A DNA stretch of 64,000 nucleotides from a virus. Location: IMG/VR virus record IMGVR_UViG_3300036766_000806, positions 27,048-91,047 of that record, one strand, 5' to 3'. Below the pieces are notes generated by a model. It saw only the letters and a list, made by a program, of their open reading frames with translations, was not told where the DNA came from and did no database searches. Numbering within the stretch: position 1 is the stretch's first letter; each line of letters begins with the position of its first letter. Of the stretch, positions 32,923 through 41,476 are shown in pieces. A program made the position numbers and the translations under genes.

Positions 32923-33534
32923 GTGGGTGTTCAACTACATCTTGAAAGTTGTAAAGGATGCAAGCGGGCCATGCATACAAACTCCAAAAGTCAATGTCCG
33001 CATTGCGGATATGACTACTCTATTGAATTAGGTATGAAAAAAGAAACAAAAGAACAAACCGCCGTTATACGTTACGATACAATGGTACTTGGTTTTGCTA
33101 TCGCAGAGCTTGGTGAGGCCATTAGTTCGCAAAAAATGGAGGATTGTTTACGTCATGCTCAAAACGCCCAAAAGTATATCAATGAGTTTGCGAACAATGT
33201 AGCTCCTTCACCAGCTTTGACAGAGAAGGAAGCAGACTATTCGGCATCTTTACATACCTATATGCGAAAAGGTATGATTGACAGTCCTTTGGGTAGTATG
33301 ATGTGGTCTCTTATCAATGAAAGCCGAGGAGAGGCCATTTGGTTTGCTTTTATTAAGGCCGTAGCCAATTCCAAGTATGTTGCCAAGGAAGCCTTTCACG
33401 AGGGTATGAAGGCAGCAAAAGAACAACTACATAAAGGTCATAATACTACCGATGACTGGCTTATGTATAGTTGTCTACAAATGTGGGAAGAAGGTTTTCC
33501 GGATGCGTTAGAATGGATTGGGGAAGAAAGTTAG
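32923..33534 (+). CDS. zinc ribbon plus helical protein
   Basis: About 203 residues from GTG 32923. The N-terminal CKGCKRAMHTNSKSQCPHCG is a ribbon, followed by a large helical domain. An ATG two bases earlier is out of frame (36 codons only). ATG 33033 is the alternative start but would lose the ribbon. A point change at the start is possible. Confidence 0.55.
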   Translation: MGVQLHLESCKGCKRAMHTNSKSQCPHCGYDYSIELGMKKETKEQTAVIRYDTMVLGFAIAELGEAISSQKMEDCLRHAQNAQKYINEFANNVAPSPALTEKEADYSASLHTYMRKGMIDSPLGSMMWSLINESRGEAIWFAFIKAVANSKYVAKEAFHEGMKAAKEQLHKGHNTTDDWLMYSCLQMWEEGFPDALEWIGEES

Positions 33535-33541
33535 TCTAATT

Positions 33542-33751
33542 ATGGACATCAAAAGAGATTTAAATGTTACTTGCACAGAGGGAGACCTTGAAATCCAAAT
33601 GGGCCGGGTTTTAACTACATTTTCATATAAAGGGCAAGATAAGTTTGTATTCCGAAATGTGGAACTTGACTCTCTCATTGCTTTACTTACTACAGCTAAG
33701 AAAGAACTGGATAGTTTCTACAATGAACTGAAAAATCATAAAGAAACTTAA
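33542..33751 (+). CDS. small unknown protein
   Basis: 69 residues from ATG 33542. Beta-rich first half, helical second half. An upstream in-frame TTG overlaps the previous gene and is rejected. Confidence 0.5.
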   Translation: MDIKRDLNVTCTEGDLEIQMGRVLTTFSYKGQDKFVFRNVELDSLIALLTTAKKELDSFYNELKNHKET

Positions 33752-33755
33752 ACAT

Positions 33756-34055
33756 ATGGGTTGGTCAATAGACATCAAAGTAGATAAACCTATCACAGAA
33801 GGAATAATCCAATCTTGCCTGGATGAACTTCCTCCTGTTCTTCGAGAACACTTTGATAATGAGGGTTTAGGAGGATATTCCAAACAATCATGGGGATGGA
33901 GTTGTGCGGTAGATGTTAATTTTCCTACGGAGGATGGTTGGTATATTAGTGGAGCATATTGGAGTTGGAAACTCGGTATGCCTTTTGCCAAAGCATTAGC
34001 AGCATTGTTAGAAAAGTATGGGTACGCAGTAACGTTGGGAGAACAACTATCTTAA
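33756..34055 (+). CDS. unknown protein
   Basis: 99 residues, Trp-rich (SWGWSC; YWSWKLG). Small globular appearance. No family recognised. Confidence 0.5.
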   Translation: MGWSIDIKVDKPITEGIIQSCLDELPPVLREHFDNEGLGGYSKQSWGWSCAVDVNFPTEDGWYISGAYWSWKLGMPFAKALAALLEKYGYAVTLGEQLS

Positions 34056-34072
34056 CAACGAAACAAAATAAT

Positions 34073-34510
34073 ATGAAACAAACATTCAAATTCACGAATA
34101 GCAGAATACTGGAGTTTGAAACCTTTGCTTTAAAAGAAGCCAATTATCGTAAAGTTCGTATTCATAATAATGGCGAAGATAGTGAAGGAATATGGGCCTG
34201 TTTCTCTGACGAAGGAATAAAGGCATATACAAATGATACATTGCCTTCAAATGAACATACTTTTCCAGCTATTCTTGTCAATAGTGCGCTCTTCTTCTAT
34301 CCTCGTAATTCATGGGGATTGTATATTCCTGTAAAAATGATGGGGCCGAATCGTCCAGAATGTAATATTGCAGACCTCGATGGAGCGATGATTTTCTGCC
34401 AAGAACGGCTTGATGCTGATGCCAAGAAAGCGAAAAGTAAGGGTAAGCTGTCCAAAAATCAAACAAAGAATGGTCGCAAAACAACTAAAACCCATTCAAA
34501 ATCGGTTTAA
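34073..34510 (+). CDS. unknown protein with basic tail
   Basis: 145 residues. A mixed alpha/beta core (IWACFSDEGIKAY; FYPRNSWGLYIPVKMM) is followed by a Lys-rich tail of about 30 residues. The tail suggests nucleic-acid contact. Confidence 0.5.
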   Translation: MKQTFKFTNSRILEFETFALKEANYRKVRIHNNGEDSEGIWACFSDEGIKAYTNDTLPSNEHTFPAILVNSALFFYPRNSWGLYIPVKMMGPNRPECNIADLDGAMIFCQERLDADAKKAKSKGKLSKNQTKNGRKTTKTHSKSV

Positions 34511-34515
34511 TTAAC

Positions 34516-34722
34516 ATGAGAAAAATCATTGAATATAAGTTAGTCGAAGTGCCGTCTTACTCGGTACAAACTCTCGAAGTAACTGTGAATAATTTGATAA
34601 AATTGGGGTGGGAACCTTTTGGTAATCTATTCGTAATGAGTAGTGTAGGAGGCAATACTCTTTGTCAGCCGATGGTTAAATGTACAACCATTGGAGAGGA
34701 AACGGTTGGTGGCCCAAGATAA
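34516..34722 (+). CDS. DUF1737-like small protein
   Basis: 68 residues. The pattern IEYKLVEV...LEVTVNNLIKLGWEPFGNL is that of DUF1737 proteins, short alpha/beta domains found in phages and bacteria. Function unknown. Confidence 0.6.
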   Translation: MRKIIEYKLVEVPSYSVQTLEVTVNNLIKLGWEPFGNLFVMSSVGGNTLCQPMVKCTTIGEETVGGPR

Positions 34723-34725
34723 AAT

Positions 34726-34899
34726 ATGCCCAAGGTTTTACTTCGGTACATCTGTTCTCAGAAACAAAAACACTTTGATAAGTTGATAAAAATCATTCGT
34801 GAGCACCATCTATATGTTATAGGATGGGAAATGAATAGCTGGTTGAGCGGCGAGATTGATATGGCAAGCAGCAAGAAATGGTGCCGTAACTATCAATGA
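34726..34899 (+). CDS. small unknown protein
   Basis: 57 residues, basic N-terminus with a helical middle. Starts four bases after the previous stop. No motif. Confidence 0.5.
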   Translation: MPKVLLRYICSQKQKHFDKLIKIIREHHLYVIGWEMNSWLSGEIDMASSKKWCRNYQ

Positions 34900-34936
34900 G
34901 ACTTCACACCCGAATAACTGGACTCAGCATAATATA

Positions 34937-35008
34937 ATGAAAATGGCAGGAGTAATTCAATCCGCTCTTGGCATCCCTCTTTACGAGAAGGATCTAAATC
35001 CTTCATGA
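34937..35008 (+). CDS. 23-residue peptide coupled to the methyltransferase
   Basis: MKMAGVIQSALGIPLYEKDL ends in a TGA that overlaps the start of the 35005 gene. The overlap is its main support; a role as a translational lead-in is possible. Confidence 0.35.
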   Translation: MKMAGVIQSALGIPLYEKDLNPS

Positions 35009-36195
35009 ATAAGAGAGAAAATCTAGGACAAGTTTTCACTCACCCGAAAACCGTCGATTTCATGTTGAGTCTGCGGAAGAACCATGTTAATACTTCTACT
35101 TTAGAACCTGCGGCTGGCAATGGAGCATTCAGTAATAAACTTCCTGGTTGCGCTGCCATTGAAATTGATCCAGATATTTGTCCCAAAGAAGCGTTGGCAA
35201 TAGATTTCTTCACTTATCCTTCCTTCAAATTTCTTACACAAATAGCCAATCCTCCTTATGTAGCTGGAAAGAATATTCTCCTTGACACAAGAATGATTAT
35301 TGAAAGATCTGGTGGGACGTTATTAAATCACGGGAAAACCAATCTTTATCTCTATTTCCTTGAAAAAATGGCCCGAGAACATATGCAAAGACCGGGTTCA
35401 GAGATTATCATCATTATTCCCCGTGACTTCCTCAAAGCAACTTCGGCAATATTATTGAATAAGTGGCTTTATGCGCACGGTACTATTACTCATTATTATG
35501 ATCATGGTGATAGAAAAATGTTTAAAGATGCTTTTCCTAATACTTGCATTATAAGATATGAACTCGGTGACTATTCAAGAAAAACAATCACAAATGATGG
35601 AGTGAAAAATTTTGTTGAAATAGACGGACAACTTCTTTTCTTGAAAGATGATTATAGCGTGCCTTTATCAAATCTATTCACCGTAAAGGTCGGTGGTGTC
35701 AGCGGGGCGGATGAAATCTTTGCTGATAATGTACTAGGAAATGAAGAGTTTGTATTCTCGGAAACAAGAACTACTGGGAAAACTCGTAAAATGATATATA
35801 ACTATTCCCCGGCTATTCCTTACCTAGAATTTTTTTATAAAGAAGATCTCCTCAAAAGAAAGATAAAACACTTTACCGAAGATAACTGGTGGCAGTGGGG
35901 ACGGGATTTCCATCATTCAACTGATAAGAGAATTTACGTTAACTGCAAGACCAGACAAGCCAATCCGTTTTTTACTCATCCTTGTACAAATTACGATGGC
36001 TCTATATTAGCTTTGTTTCTAAAAGACCAATCTCAAGACCCCAAAGCTCTTTGCAATGCCTTAAATAAAGTAAATTGGAAAGATTTAGGCTTTGTTTGTG
36101 GCAATAGATATTTATTTTCTCAGCGAACTCTTGAGCGTATTATACTTCCTTCGTCGCTATTTATAGAGTATGCAAAGAAGATATATTCGCAGTAA
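35005..36195 (+). CDS. N6-adenine DNA methyltransferase (TaqI-like)
   Basis: 396 residues. LGQVFTHPKTVDFML, LEPAAGNGAFSNKL (motif I) and IANPPYVAG (motif IV, NPPY catalytic) give a complete catalytic domain. The C-terminal half would recognise DNA. No restriction partner is adjacent, so it is probably a solitary methylase protecting phage DNA. Overlaps the next gene by 26 bases. Confidence 0.8.
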   Translation: MNKRENLGQVFTHPKTVDFMLSLRKNHVNTSTLEPAAGNGAFSNKLPGCAAIEIDPDICPKEALAIDFFTYPSFKFLTQIANPPYVAGKNILLDTRMIIERSGGTLLNHGKTNLYLYFLEKMAREHMQRPGSEIIIIIPRDFLKATSAILLNKWLYAHGTITHYYDHGDRKMFKDAFPNTCIIRYELGDYSRKTITNDGVKNFVEIDGQLLFLKDDYSVPLSNLFTVKVGGVSGADEIFADNVLGNEEFVFSETRTTGKTRKMIYNYSPAIPYLEFFYKEDLLKRKIKHFTEDNWWQWGRDFHHSTDKRIYVNCKTRQANPFFTHPCTNYDGSILALFLKDQSQDPKALCNALNKVNWKDLGFVCGNRYLFSQRTLERIILPSSLFIEYAKKIYSQ

Positions 36196-36652
36196 AGGAA
36201 AGACATACCTAGTTAATGTAGTTGGATATGAAGATGGAATTGGTGCTGGGTTCGCTGTAGGTCAATTAGTCCTCAAATCCATAAGTGATAATCATTGGTA
36301 TGTAATCACCACGAGCGGATCTATTCCCTCGGTGACGACTTATATAAGCCAAAGTGCTTTGAGTTTTCCCACGAGTTCCTACTTTGATTTGAATTATCCC
36401 TATCAGCTTCTTGCTTGTGCAGATGGGAATACTTATGCTGTTTATTTAAGTGGTTCTGCTCCGAATGCAGCGTTAGTTATAAGTCAATCAATGTATACTT
36501 CGGGAAGTAGTAATGCAAAACCCTATTTATTTCTACAAAACATTACCGATTGCAACTACTATGGAGCATACTTAACAGCTTCGGCGGGACAAATAAGTAT
36601 GAGTGTAAGTCAAACAATGACATCTCAAAGCTGGGTCAGACCGATTTTTTAA
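36170..36652 (+). CDS. three-repeat beta-rich protein
   Basis: 160 residues. A roughly 45-residue unit occurs three times, each ending in a ISQS or VSQT strand (YVITTSGS...YISQSA; YAVYLSGS...VISQSM; YGAYLTAS...SVSQT). Composition is Ser, Thr, Tyr and Asn-rich without cysteine pairs, as in virion surface or fibre-like proteins. No family recognised. Confidence 0.5.
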   Translation: MQRRYIRSKGKTYLVNVVGYEDGIGAGFAVGQLVLKSISDNHWYVITTSGSIPSVTTYISQSALSFPTSSYFDLNYPYQLLACADGNTYAVYLSGSAPNAALVISQSMYTSGSSNAKPYLFLQNITDCNYYGAYLTASAGQISMSVSQTMTSQSWVRPIF

Positions 36653-37008
36653 TCTCTATTACTGTAAAACTCTTCGAGAATTCGTTTATCTAAATCGTCT
36701 AACTTGAATGGTACTAAAATTTTTGCATCCGTTTTTACTGGCCTATCACTTGAATAATCACTGCTTATTCGTATAGGCGGCGGAGAATTTTTCCGTTTAC
36801 TTTTGGCATATTCGATCAATTCCTGCTCCTTCTCTTCTCTGTCTCGCCTCTCTCTGGCTTCTTTCATTATTGCAGCTATTTCTTCGAGTGATTTTGATTC
36901 TTTTTCAATCACCACAGGAGACTTCTCGCTCGGTGAAAAGATGGAATAATAGAGCAATACAATCAGTATCAATACCAAAACAATCAATATTCCCCATTGA
37001 ACTAACAT
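36649..37008 (-). CDS. single-pass membrane protein with charged domain
   Basis: 119 residues. N-terminal helix (WGILIVLVLILIVLLYYS) then a Lys/Glu-rich helical region. Overlaps the end of 36652 by four bases (convergent). Second gene of a leftward pair. Confidence 0.6.
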   Translation of the reverse strand: MLVQWGILIVLVLILIVLLYYSIFSPSEKSPVVIEKESKSLEEIAAIMKEARERRDREEKEQELIEYAKSKRKNSPPPIRISSDYSSDRPVKTDAKILVPFKLDDLDKRILEEFYSNRD

Positions 37009-37011
37009 ATA

Positions 37012-37416
37012 TTATTCATCACACCGTTTCCACCATTCTCCATAATCATCATCATCTTCATCTAAATCAGGTAAGCGTTCTGAAATTTTATGGTTGCCTT
37101 TCATAATCTCTCTATCATAAAATTCATTTGTCCGTTTTCTTAAATCCTCAAAATCAAGTTCCATTCTGATAAGTTTTTCTCTGGTGTTCTGTAAATGCTT
37201 CCACAGCCTTTGAGCATCATGTATTTCTTTTTCACCCTTCTGCCAATCGAGAATAGTTCTGAAATCATCATTCATATATTCTTCTACGTGTTTATCAACT
37301 TTTTTGACATTTATTCCAGATTCTTCCAAAATAGCCTCGGAACGCATCATCAACACCACCGCCTCATCCATTAAAGATTTTTGCTTCTTTAACCATTCTT
37401 TGCTCCATTTTTTCAT
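37012..37416 (-). CDS. helical acidic protein
   Basis: 134 residues, long helices with an acidic DEDDDDYGEWW tail. It has its own leftward promoter. No family recognised. Confidence 0.55.
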   Translation of the reverse strand: MKKWSKEWLKKQKSLMDEAVVLMMRSEAILEESGINVKKVDKHVEEYMNDDFRTILDWQKGEKEIHDAQRLWKHLQNTREKLIRMELDFEDLRKRTNEFYDREIMKGNHKISERLPDLDEDDDDYGEWWKRCDE

Positions 37417-37424
37417 ATAGTAGC

Positions 37425-37453
37425 ATTATACATATAACAAATGAAAATGTCAA
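37425..37453 (-). promoter_or_regulatory. promoter of the leftward pair
   Basis: Leftward -35 TTGACA, 17 nt, -10 TATAAT. ATG 37416 is 2 nt past the predicted +1. Confidence 0.75.
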
Positions 37454-37475
37454 CTTATTATATGATATTTTCGAC

Positions 37476-37503
37476 TTGACTTTTATTCATACTGTGATAG
37501 AAT
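37476..37503 (+). promoter_or_regulatory. promoter toward DnaJ, divergent from 37425
   Basis: -35 TTGACT, 16 nt, -10 TAGAAT. Predicted +1 at 37510; the first ATG (37522) opens only a 10-codon frame. Confidence 0.65.
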
Positions 37504-37547
37504 ATTACTTATTCAATTAAGATGACGCTTATCGTTGGTAAGAATAA

Positions 37548-37781
37548 TTTGTAAATAGCCCAGTTAGAAACACTGTTGTTGAATTTGATGGAGAACAACA
37601 TTTTTTGTGGGGAAGGCATATGAGCGGTCAATATATTACCACCGAAGAAGATTTAGAACTCACACAAAAAAATGATAAAATCAAAAATAAATATGCCAAA
37701 TCTAAAGGTATTAAGATGATTAGAATATCTTATGAGCAAACTTCCAATATCAACAAAATACTCAATGAAAAAATAATATGA
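37548..37781 (+). pseudogene. remnant of an EDxHD-type homing endonuclease
   Basis: The frame has no start. It reads VVEFDGEQHF, then DKIKNKYAKSKGIKMIRISY, which is the C-terminal core of Vsr-like/EDxHD phage homing endonucleases (catalytic D, then D..K..Y, GI.LIRI). The N-terminal half is missing. Between the promoter and this fragment there is only a short peptide (37522-37554). The fragment overlaps the DnaJ start by four bases. Confidence 0.65.
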
Positions 37782-38395
37782 AAAGTTCCAAAATAAAAGA
37801 AAGAGATCCCTACAAAATTTTAGGAGTTGACAAAGATGTTAGTGATGAAGATTTGAAAAAGGCTTATAAAACTAAGGCAAAATTATATCATCCAGATGTT
37901 ACAACAAACGAAATCGAAAAGAAAAAATTGGAAGAAAAATTCAAAGATTTAGGATGGGCGTATGAAATATTAAGCGACCCAAAAAAGAGACAACAATATG
38001 ACTTAGGTGACACAGATTCTTTTGCTAATATGAACGGATTTCCAAACATGGAAGATTTTCTTCGTCAAGCAATGGGGAAAGATATGGGAGGATTTCATTT
38101 TTCTTTTGGGGGGAATCCAAATGTTCACGTTCATACAATGAATGTGATAAGTACTGTGGTAAATGTTTCTCTTCTAAAAGCTCTTTGCGGCGGTGAAGTA
38201 ACTTTTCCCATTGCTTCAATAGGTACTCTAAAGATAGATATTCCTCCCGGTACTCAGCCAGGAACTACACTTCAAGTCCGTCCCAAAACCGATAAGAATA
38301 CTCAAATTATTATAAATCTAACCATTCAAGTAGAACTTCCACCGAATCTGTCTCCTGAACAACTGGAACAATTAAAGAAGATTTTGCCTGAATAA
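37778..38395 (+). CDS. dnaJ: DnaJ-like co-chaperone
   Basis: 205 residues. J domain at about 8-70 with HPD at 38-40. No zinc-finger domain; a Gly/Phe-rich linker and a C-terminal beta domain (VSLLKALCGGEVTFP; IDIPPGTQPGTTL) follow, as in class II J-proteins such as CbpA. J-proteins stimulate host DnaK, which several phages need for replication or assembly. Confidence 0.9.
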   Translation: MKSSKIKERDPYKILGVDKDVSDEDLKKAYKTKAKLYHPDVTTNEIEKKKLEEKFKDLGWAYEILSDPKKRQQYDLGDTDSFANMNGFPNMEDFLRQAMGKDMGGFHFSFGGNPNVHVHTMNVISTVVNVSLLKALCGGEVTFPIASIGTLKIDIPPGTQPGTTLQVRPKTDKNTQIIINLTIQVELPPNLSPEQLEQLKKILPE

Positions 38396-38401
38396 ATGTC
38401 C

Positions 38402-38429
38402 TTGACTTTCCCCTGGAAAGGTGTATAAT
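38402..38429 (+). promoter_or_regulatory. promoter of the hexapeptide-repeat gene
   Basis: -35 TTGACT, 16 nt, -10 TATAAT. ATG 38450 is 14 nt past the predicted +1. Confidence 0.7.
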
Positions 38430-38449
38430 AACCGAGAACTAAATATAAT

Positions 38450-38806
38450 ATGACAACACAAGAATACTACGACATTACTCCAGATAAAGATGGATGGAGA
38501 CTCCTTCCTAATGGGAATAGAATTATGCTTGGCGATTATGCCAAAATTGGCAATTATGCCACAATTGGCAATTATGCCAAAATTGGCGATTATGCCAAAA
38601 TTGGCAATTATGCCACAATTGGCAATTATGCCAAAATTGGCGATTGTGCCAAAATTGGCGATTGTGCCATAATTGGCTATAATGCCAAAATTGGCAATTA
38701 TGCCAAAATTAAAAATAATCAAACAACAGAAGAATTAAATAAGTATTTTATCAGTACCTATCCAGAAAAATCTATTTTTTGGCATCGTTTCAAAAATTAC
38801 AACTGA
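38450..38806 (+). CDS. hexapeptide-repeat (left-handed beta-helix-like) protein
   Basis: 118 residues. About ten imperfect repeats of the type NYAKIG/NYATIG (residues about 28-90) follow a short N-terminus. Such six-residue periods with small hydrophobic residues form left-handed beta helices. The DNA repeats are nearly identical, so the array probably expanded recently. No transferase active site is seen. Confidence 0.65.
   Translation: MTTQEYYDITPDKDGWRLLPNGNRIMLGDYAKIGNYATIGNYAKIGDYAKIGNYATIGNYAKIGDCAKIGDCAIIGYNAKIGNYAKIKNNQTTEELNKYFISTYPEKSIFWHRFKNYN
38530..38710 (+). repeat. 18-bp tandem repeats in coding sequence
   Basis: Repeats of AATTATGCCAAAATTGGC-type units, about ten copies with single-base variants (ACA for AAA, GAT for AAT). 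The period of 18 bp keeps the frame, so copy-number changes by slippage would not break the gene. Confidence 0.85.
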
Positions 38807-38820
38807 AATATTGTTCAGGA

Positions 38821-38970
38821 ATGAAAATTAGTAAAGTTAATTGGCGTCCTTTAGAAACAAAATATGGATTTAGTGAAAGTGGAAATCTCAACTTCTTCCA
38901 TAAGGAAGATAACTTTCGTTGTATAAAAATTGATGTTACTAGAGTTACTTTTGTGGAAAGCAAAGAATGA
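38821..38970 (+). CDS. small unknown protein
   Basis: 49 residues from ATG 38821; the next start overlaps its stop (ATGA). No motif. Confidence 0.45.
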   Translation: MKISKVNWRPLETKYGFSESGNLNFFHKEDNFRCIKIDVTRVTFVESKE

Positions 38971-39203
38971 AAAAGATAGAAAGAGTAAAGAATGCCCTGA
39001 GGGTAATAATTCCTACTTCGTGGGCAATTCTGTACATTGGTGGTGGAGCGTTTGGCTTTGCTGAATTCGCAGCAGCCAATTCGAGCCATGTTCCACCCTA
39101 CATGGCTATACTGATTTTCGCCTGGGTTGTGGGTTTCTTCGTGGGTTATTTCATGCTTGAATTTTTATGTAAAAAAATCGTGAGGTTATTATCAGATGAT
39201 TGA
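38967..39203 (+). CDS. two-helix membrane protein
   Basis: 78 residues with hydrophobic helices at about 12-34 and 43-70. Overlaps both neighbours. Function unknown. Confidence 0.55.
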   Translation: MKKIERVKNALRVIIPTSWAILYIGGGAFGFAEFAAANSSHVPPYMAILIFAWVVGFFVGYFMLEFLCKKIVRLLSDD

Positions 39204-39375
39204 AATTCTAAATCTCAGCAGAAAGCAAATATCCGCCTTTACTCAATGGCTGAGAACTCTGCCCGAAAGGGAAACTGCTTTTTTATACCAATCTTTTGAG
39301 CCGGAGCCGATTCGTATTCAGAAGCTCAAAGACCTTTATCAAAGATATTTGGAAGAAAAGTCAAAACGAATATGA
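39196..39375 (+). CDS. helical unknown protein
   Basis: 59 residues; starts eight bases before the upstream stop and ends overlapping the next start (ATGA). The coupled arrangement supports it. Confidence 0.5.
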   Translation: MIEILNLSRKQISAFTQWLRTLPERETAFLYQSFEPEPIRIQKLKDLYQRYLEEKSKRI

Positions 39376-39680
39376 AAACAAAACTTAGAGTATATTATAA
39401 TAAAAGAAAAAACTATTATACAGTTCAACAAAAGGTGTGGTTGTTCTTCTGGGTTAATGTAAAATTTCGAAGAATATGCTCTATTACAAAAGATGTTGTG
39501 GTATATTTTGAAAACAAAGAAGAAGCTGTGAACTGTTTTTTTCAAAAAATGAGTGAAATCTATCATGAACAGGAACTAAAAAAATTCAGGAAAGAAATAC
39601 TGAAAGCAGAAATAAAAGAGAGAAAAGAGCGTCTCAGATTTCCCAAAGATGATAAAGTAGTCTATAAAGTTGCGGTTTAG
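39372..39680 (+). CDS. basic unknown protein
   Basis: 102 residues. N-terminal beta-rich half, C-terminal Lys/Glu-rich helix. Function unknown. Confidence 0.5.
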   Translation: MKTKLRVYYNKRKNYYTVQQKVWLFFWVNVKFRRICSITKDVVVYFENKEEAVNCFFQKMSEIYHEQELKKFRKEILKAEIKERKERLRFPKDDKVVYKVAV

Positions 39681-39744
39681 AATATATTTTCATATGGCGG
39701 CTAAAACGTAAATGCAGCAAAGTACAAAAATAATATAAAAATAA

Positions 39745-40077
39745 ATGAAAACTCTATATTCCCAATTCCTTCATCTTTGTCATCGCTTATTCTTTGCGGT
39801 GCTTGCCACTCTCGCTGCTCTTTTTCTTTTTTATATGGTCAGCGGCACAGTAGCTTCGGTGGTATTTTGGATTAAAGTTTATGCGGCGGTAGTTATTATA
39901 AATTTACTATGGGATGGATTGATTCTTCTTTGGCGACAGTACAAGAAATATAAAGATAGTGATGATAATAGTGGTGGTTTAAAAGAAGGAAATCAAAAAT
40001 ATGCTGGAGTTAGGCCAGTTCCTACAAATATGAAACGACCATCACCGCCACTACCTCAACGACCGCCTAATATATGA
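39745..40077 (+). CDS. membrane protein with proline-rich tail
   Basis: 110 residues. Two hydrophobic segments (about 14-35 and 42-64) and a C-terminus with repeated Pro (PSPPLPQRPPN). A 14-codon frame (40074-40118) follows in overlap and is too short to call. Confidence 0.55.
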   Translation: MKTLYSQFLHLCHRLFFAVLATLAALFLFYMVSGTVASVVFWIKVYAAVVIINLLWDGLILLWRQYKKYKDSDDNSGGLKEGNQKYAGVRPVPTNMKRPSPPLPQRPPNI

Positions 40078-40209
40078 AATGGGATTATTCCAATCCAAAA
40101 TTCCAAAGACCACGATAAAATAATTTACCTTTTGAAGTTGCCTCTTCTCACCGATGAATTGTTTATAGATATATGTATGTATTCTGTGACGGTACTTCTA
40201 TATAATAAG

Positions 40210-40237
40210 TTGACATTTTTTCATAATTTGTTATTCT
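40210..40237 (+). promoter_or_regulatory. promoter at the third HNH gene
   Basis: -35 TTGACA, 16 nt, -10 TATTCT. ATG 40245 is 1 nt past the predicted +1. Confidence 0.6.
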
Positions 40238-40244
40238 ATTCTTT

Positions 40245-40802
40245 ATGAGTATAGAAACAGAAATGGTTGGGCAATTATTTGGGCGATTGATAATAATATG
40301 TCGGCATAGACCTCAGAGAGTAAAAGGAGTTTTCTTTCAATGTAAATGTAAATGTGGAAATACTACAATTGTAAGAGTAGATCATTTAAGAGAAGGGCGA
40401 GTGAAAAGTTGTGGATGTCTTAGAAAAGAAGTTGCTGCTCAACGGAGTAAGAAAAAACCTTATTTCTGGTTATATGCTATTCTGAAACGAAATGCCAAAC
40501 ACTTTACTAGTAAGAATGTTCAGTTGACATTTGGTGAGTTTTTGGAGTTTATTCACATAAAGAATTGTCATTATTGTGGATGTTCAGTAAAGTGGTATGA
40601 ATATGATATTTGTGAAAATGGAAAAAGGCGATCACATTCTTATCATCTTGATAGAAAAGATAATATTGTGGGTTATATTAAAGAAAATTGTGTAGTTTGT
40701 TGCTCATTATGTAATTACATAAAGGGAGATATGTTGACCTATAGTGAAATGCTTAAACTTGGATCTTTGATAGGAGAAATACAAAGAGACAGAGTTGTTT
40801 AG
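40245..40802 (+). CDS. HNH homing endonuclease, paralogue of 2455 and 3441
   Basis: 185 residues. VGQLFGRLIII, CKCKCG, SCGC at the N-terminus; CHYCGC, YHLDRKDNIVGY, NCVVCCSLCN at the C-terminus. Here the gene has its own leaderless promoter, unlike its paralogues. Confidence 0.85.
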   Translation: MSIETEMVGQLFGRLIIICRHRPQRVKGVFFQCKCKCGNTTIVRVDHLREGRVKSCGCLRKEVAAQRSKKKPYFWLYAILKRNAKHFTSKNVQLTFGEFLEFIHIKNCHYCGCSVKWYEYDICENGKRRSHSYHLDRKDNIVGYIKENCVVCCSLCNYIKGDMLTYSEMLKLGSLIGEIQRDRVV

Positions 40803-41442
40803 TTAATATCCCACCCCGTTAGATTGTTATTTTTTCAGTCCTTTGGTCTGTCTCATATTTATCTGTCCTGCTCTTAATATGTAAGTACAATTATATTCAC
40901 ATACATTTATTTAGGCTTACGGATGATTTGTTATGAAAAGGTTTGGTTAATTGTAAAAGAACTTCTTAACGTTTTATTTTGACTTGTTTTGACCTATCAA
41001 TAGATTATAGTAAAAAGCTAAATCATATATAAAAACTCAATTTTGCCCGTAAAAATAACATATTCAAGTGTATAAATATTCCTAAAATGCTCTATAAGCT
41101 TTAATGTTGCCATATAGCCACTATGAGCCATTTATAGGCTTAATGTGGCTATTAGGCTATTTTAGACATTATAGATAACATATTGAATAATCCTTTAATA
41201 AGCAGTCATTTGGAGAAGTTATTCTTAAAATAAGTCATTTTCACCGAGGGAGTATTTATAAATACATTTTATAAAAATGCTTATTCACCGAGGAAATAAA
41301 TATAAAAATACTTTTCACCGAACATTTTTATTTTTATATTCTGGTATATTTTTAGGACTAAAATTATTCATATGGACATTGAAATACTTTTTATAACTTT
41401 AGGGCTAAATTCACTAATTTCCAAGGGTTTAGAAATAAGAAG
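40803..41442. other. AT-rich intergenic region with repeats; candidate regulatory or origin region
   Basis: About 640 bp without a credible gene. It contains inverted ATAGCC/GGCTAT blocks (about 41112-41165), three CACCGA boxes (41243-41320) and two TTTAGGnCTAAA sites (41351-41362, 41398-41409). The strong AT bias, iterated motifs and absence of genes would fit a replication origin or a control region. Neither is proven. Confidence 0.5.
41351..41409. promoter_or_regulatory. TTTAGnnCTAAA operator-like pair 1
   Basis: Sites at 41351-41362 (TTTAGGACTAAA) and 41398-41409 (TTTAGGGCTAAA), 47 bp apart start to start, upstream of the 41443 promoter. Confidence 0.6.
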
Positions 41443-41470
41443 TTGACTTTTTATAAAAGAGGGGTATAAT
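41443..41470 (+). promoter_or_regulatory. promoter of the 41477 gene
   Basis: -35 TTGACT, 16 nt, -10 TATAAT. Predicted +1 is the A of the ATG. Confidence 0.8.
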
Positions 41471-41476
41471 GAGGCC

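Noticed and set aside
38530-38710. Possible CRISPR array from regular repeats
   Set aside because: The repeats are contiguous 18-bp units in frame within a coding sequence, with no spacers.
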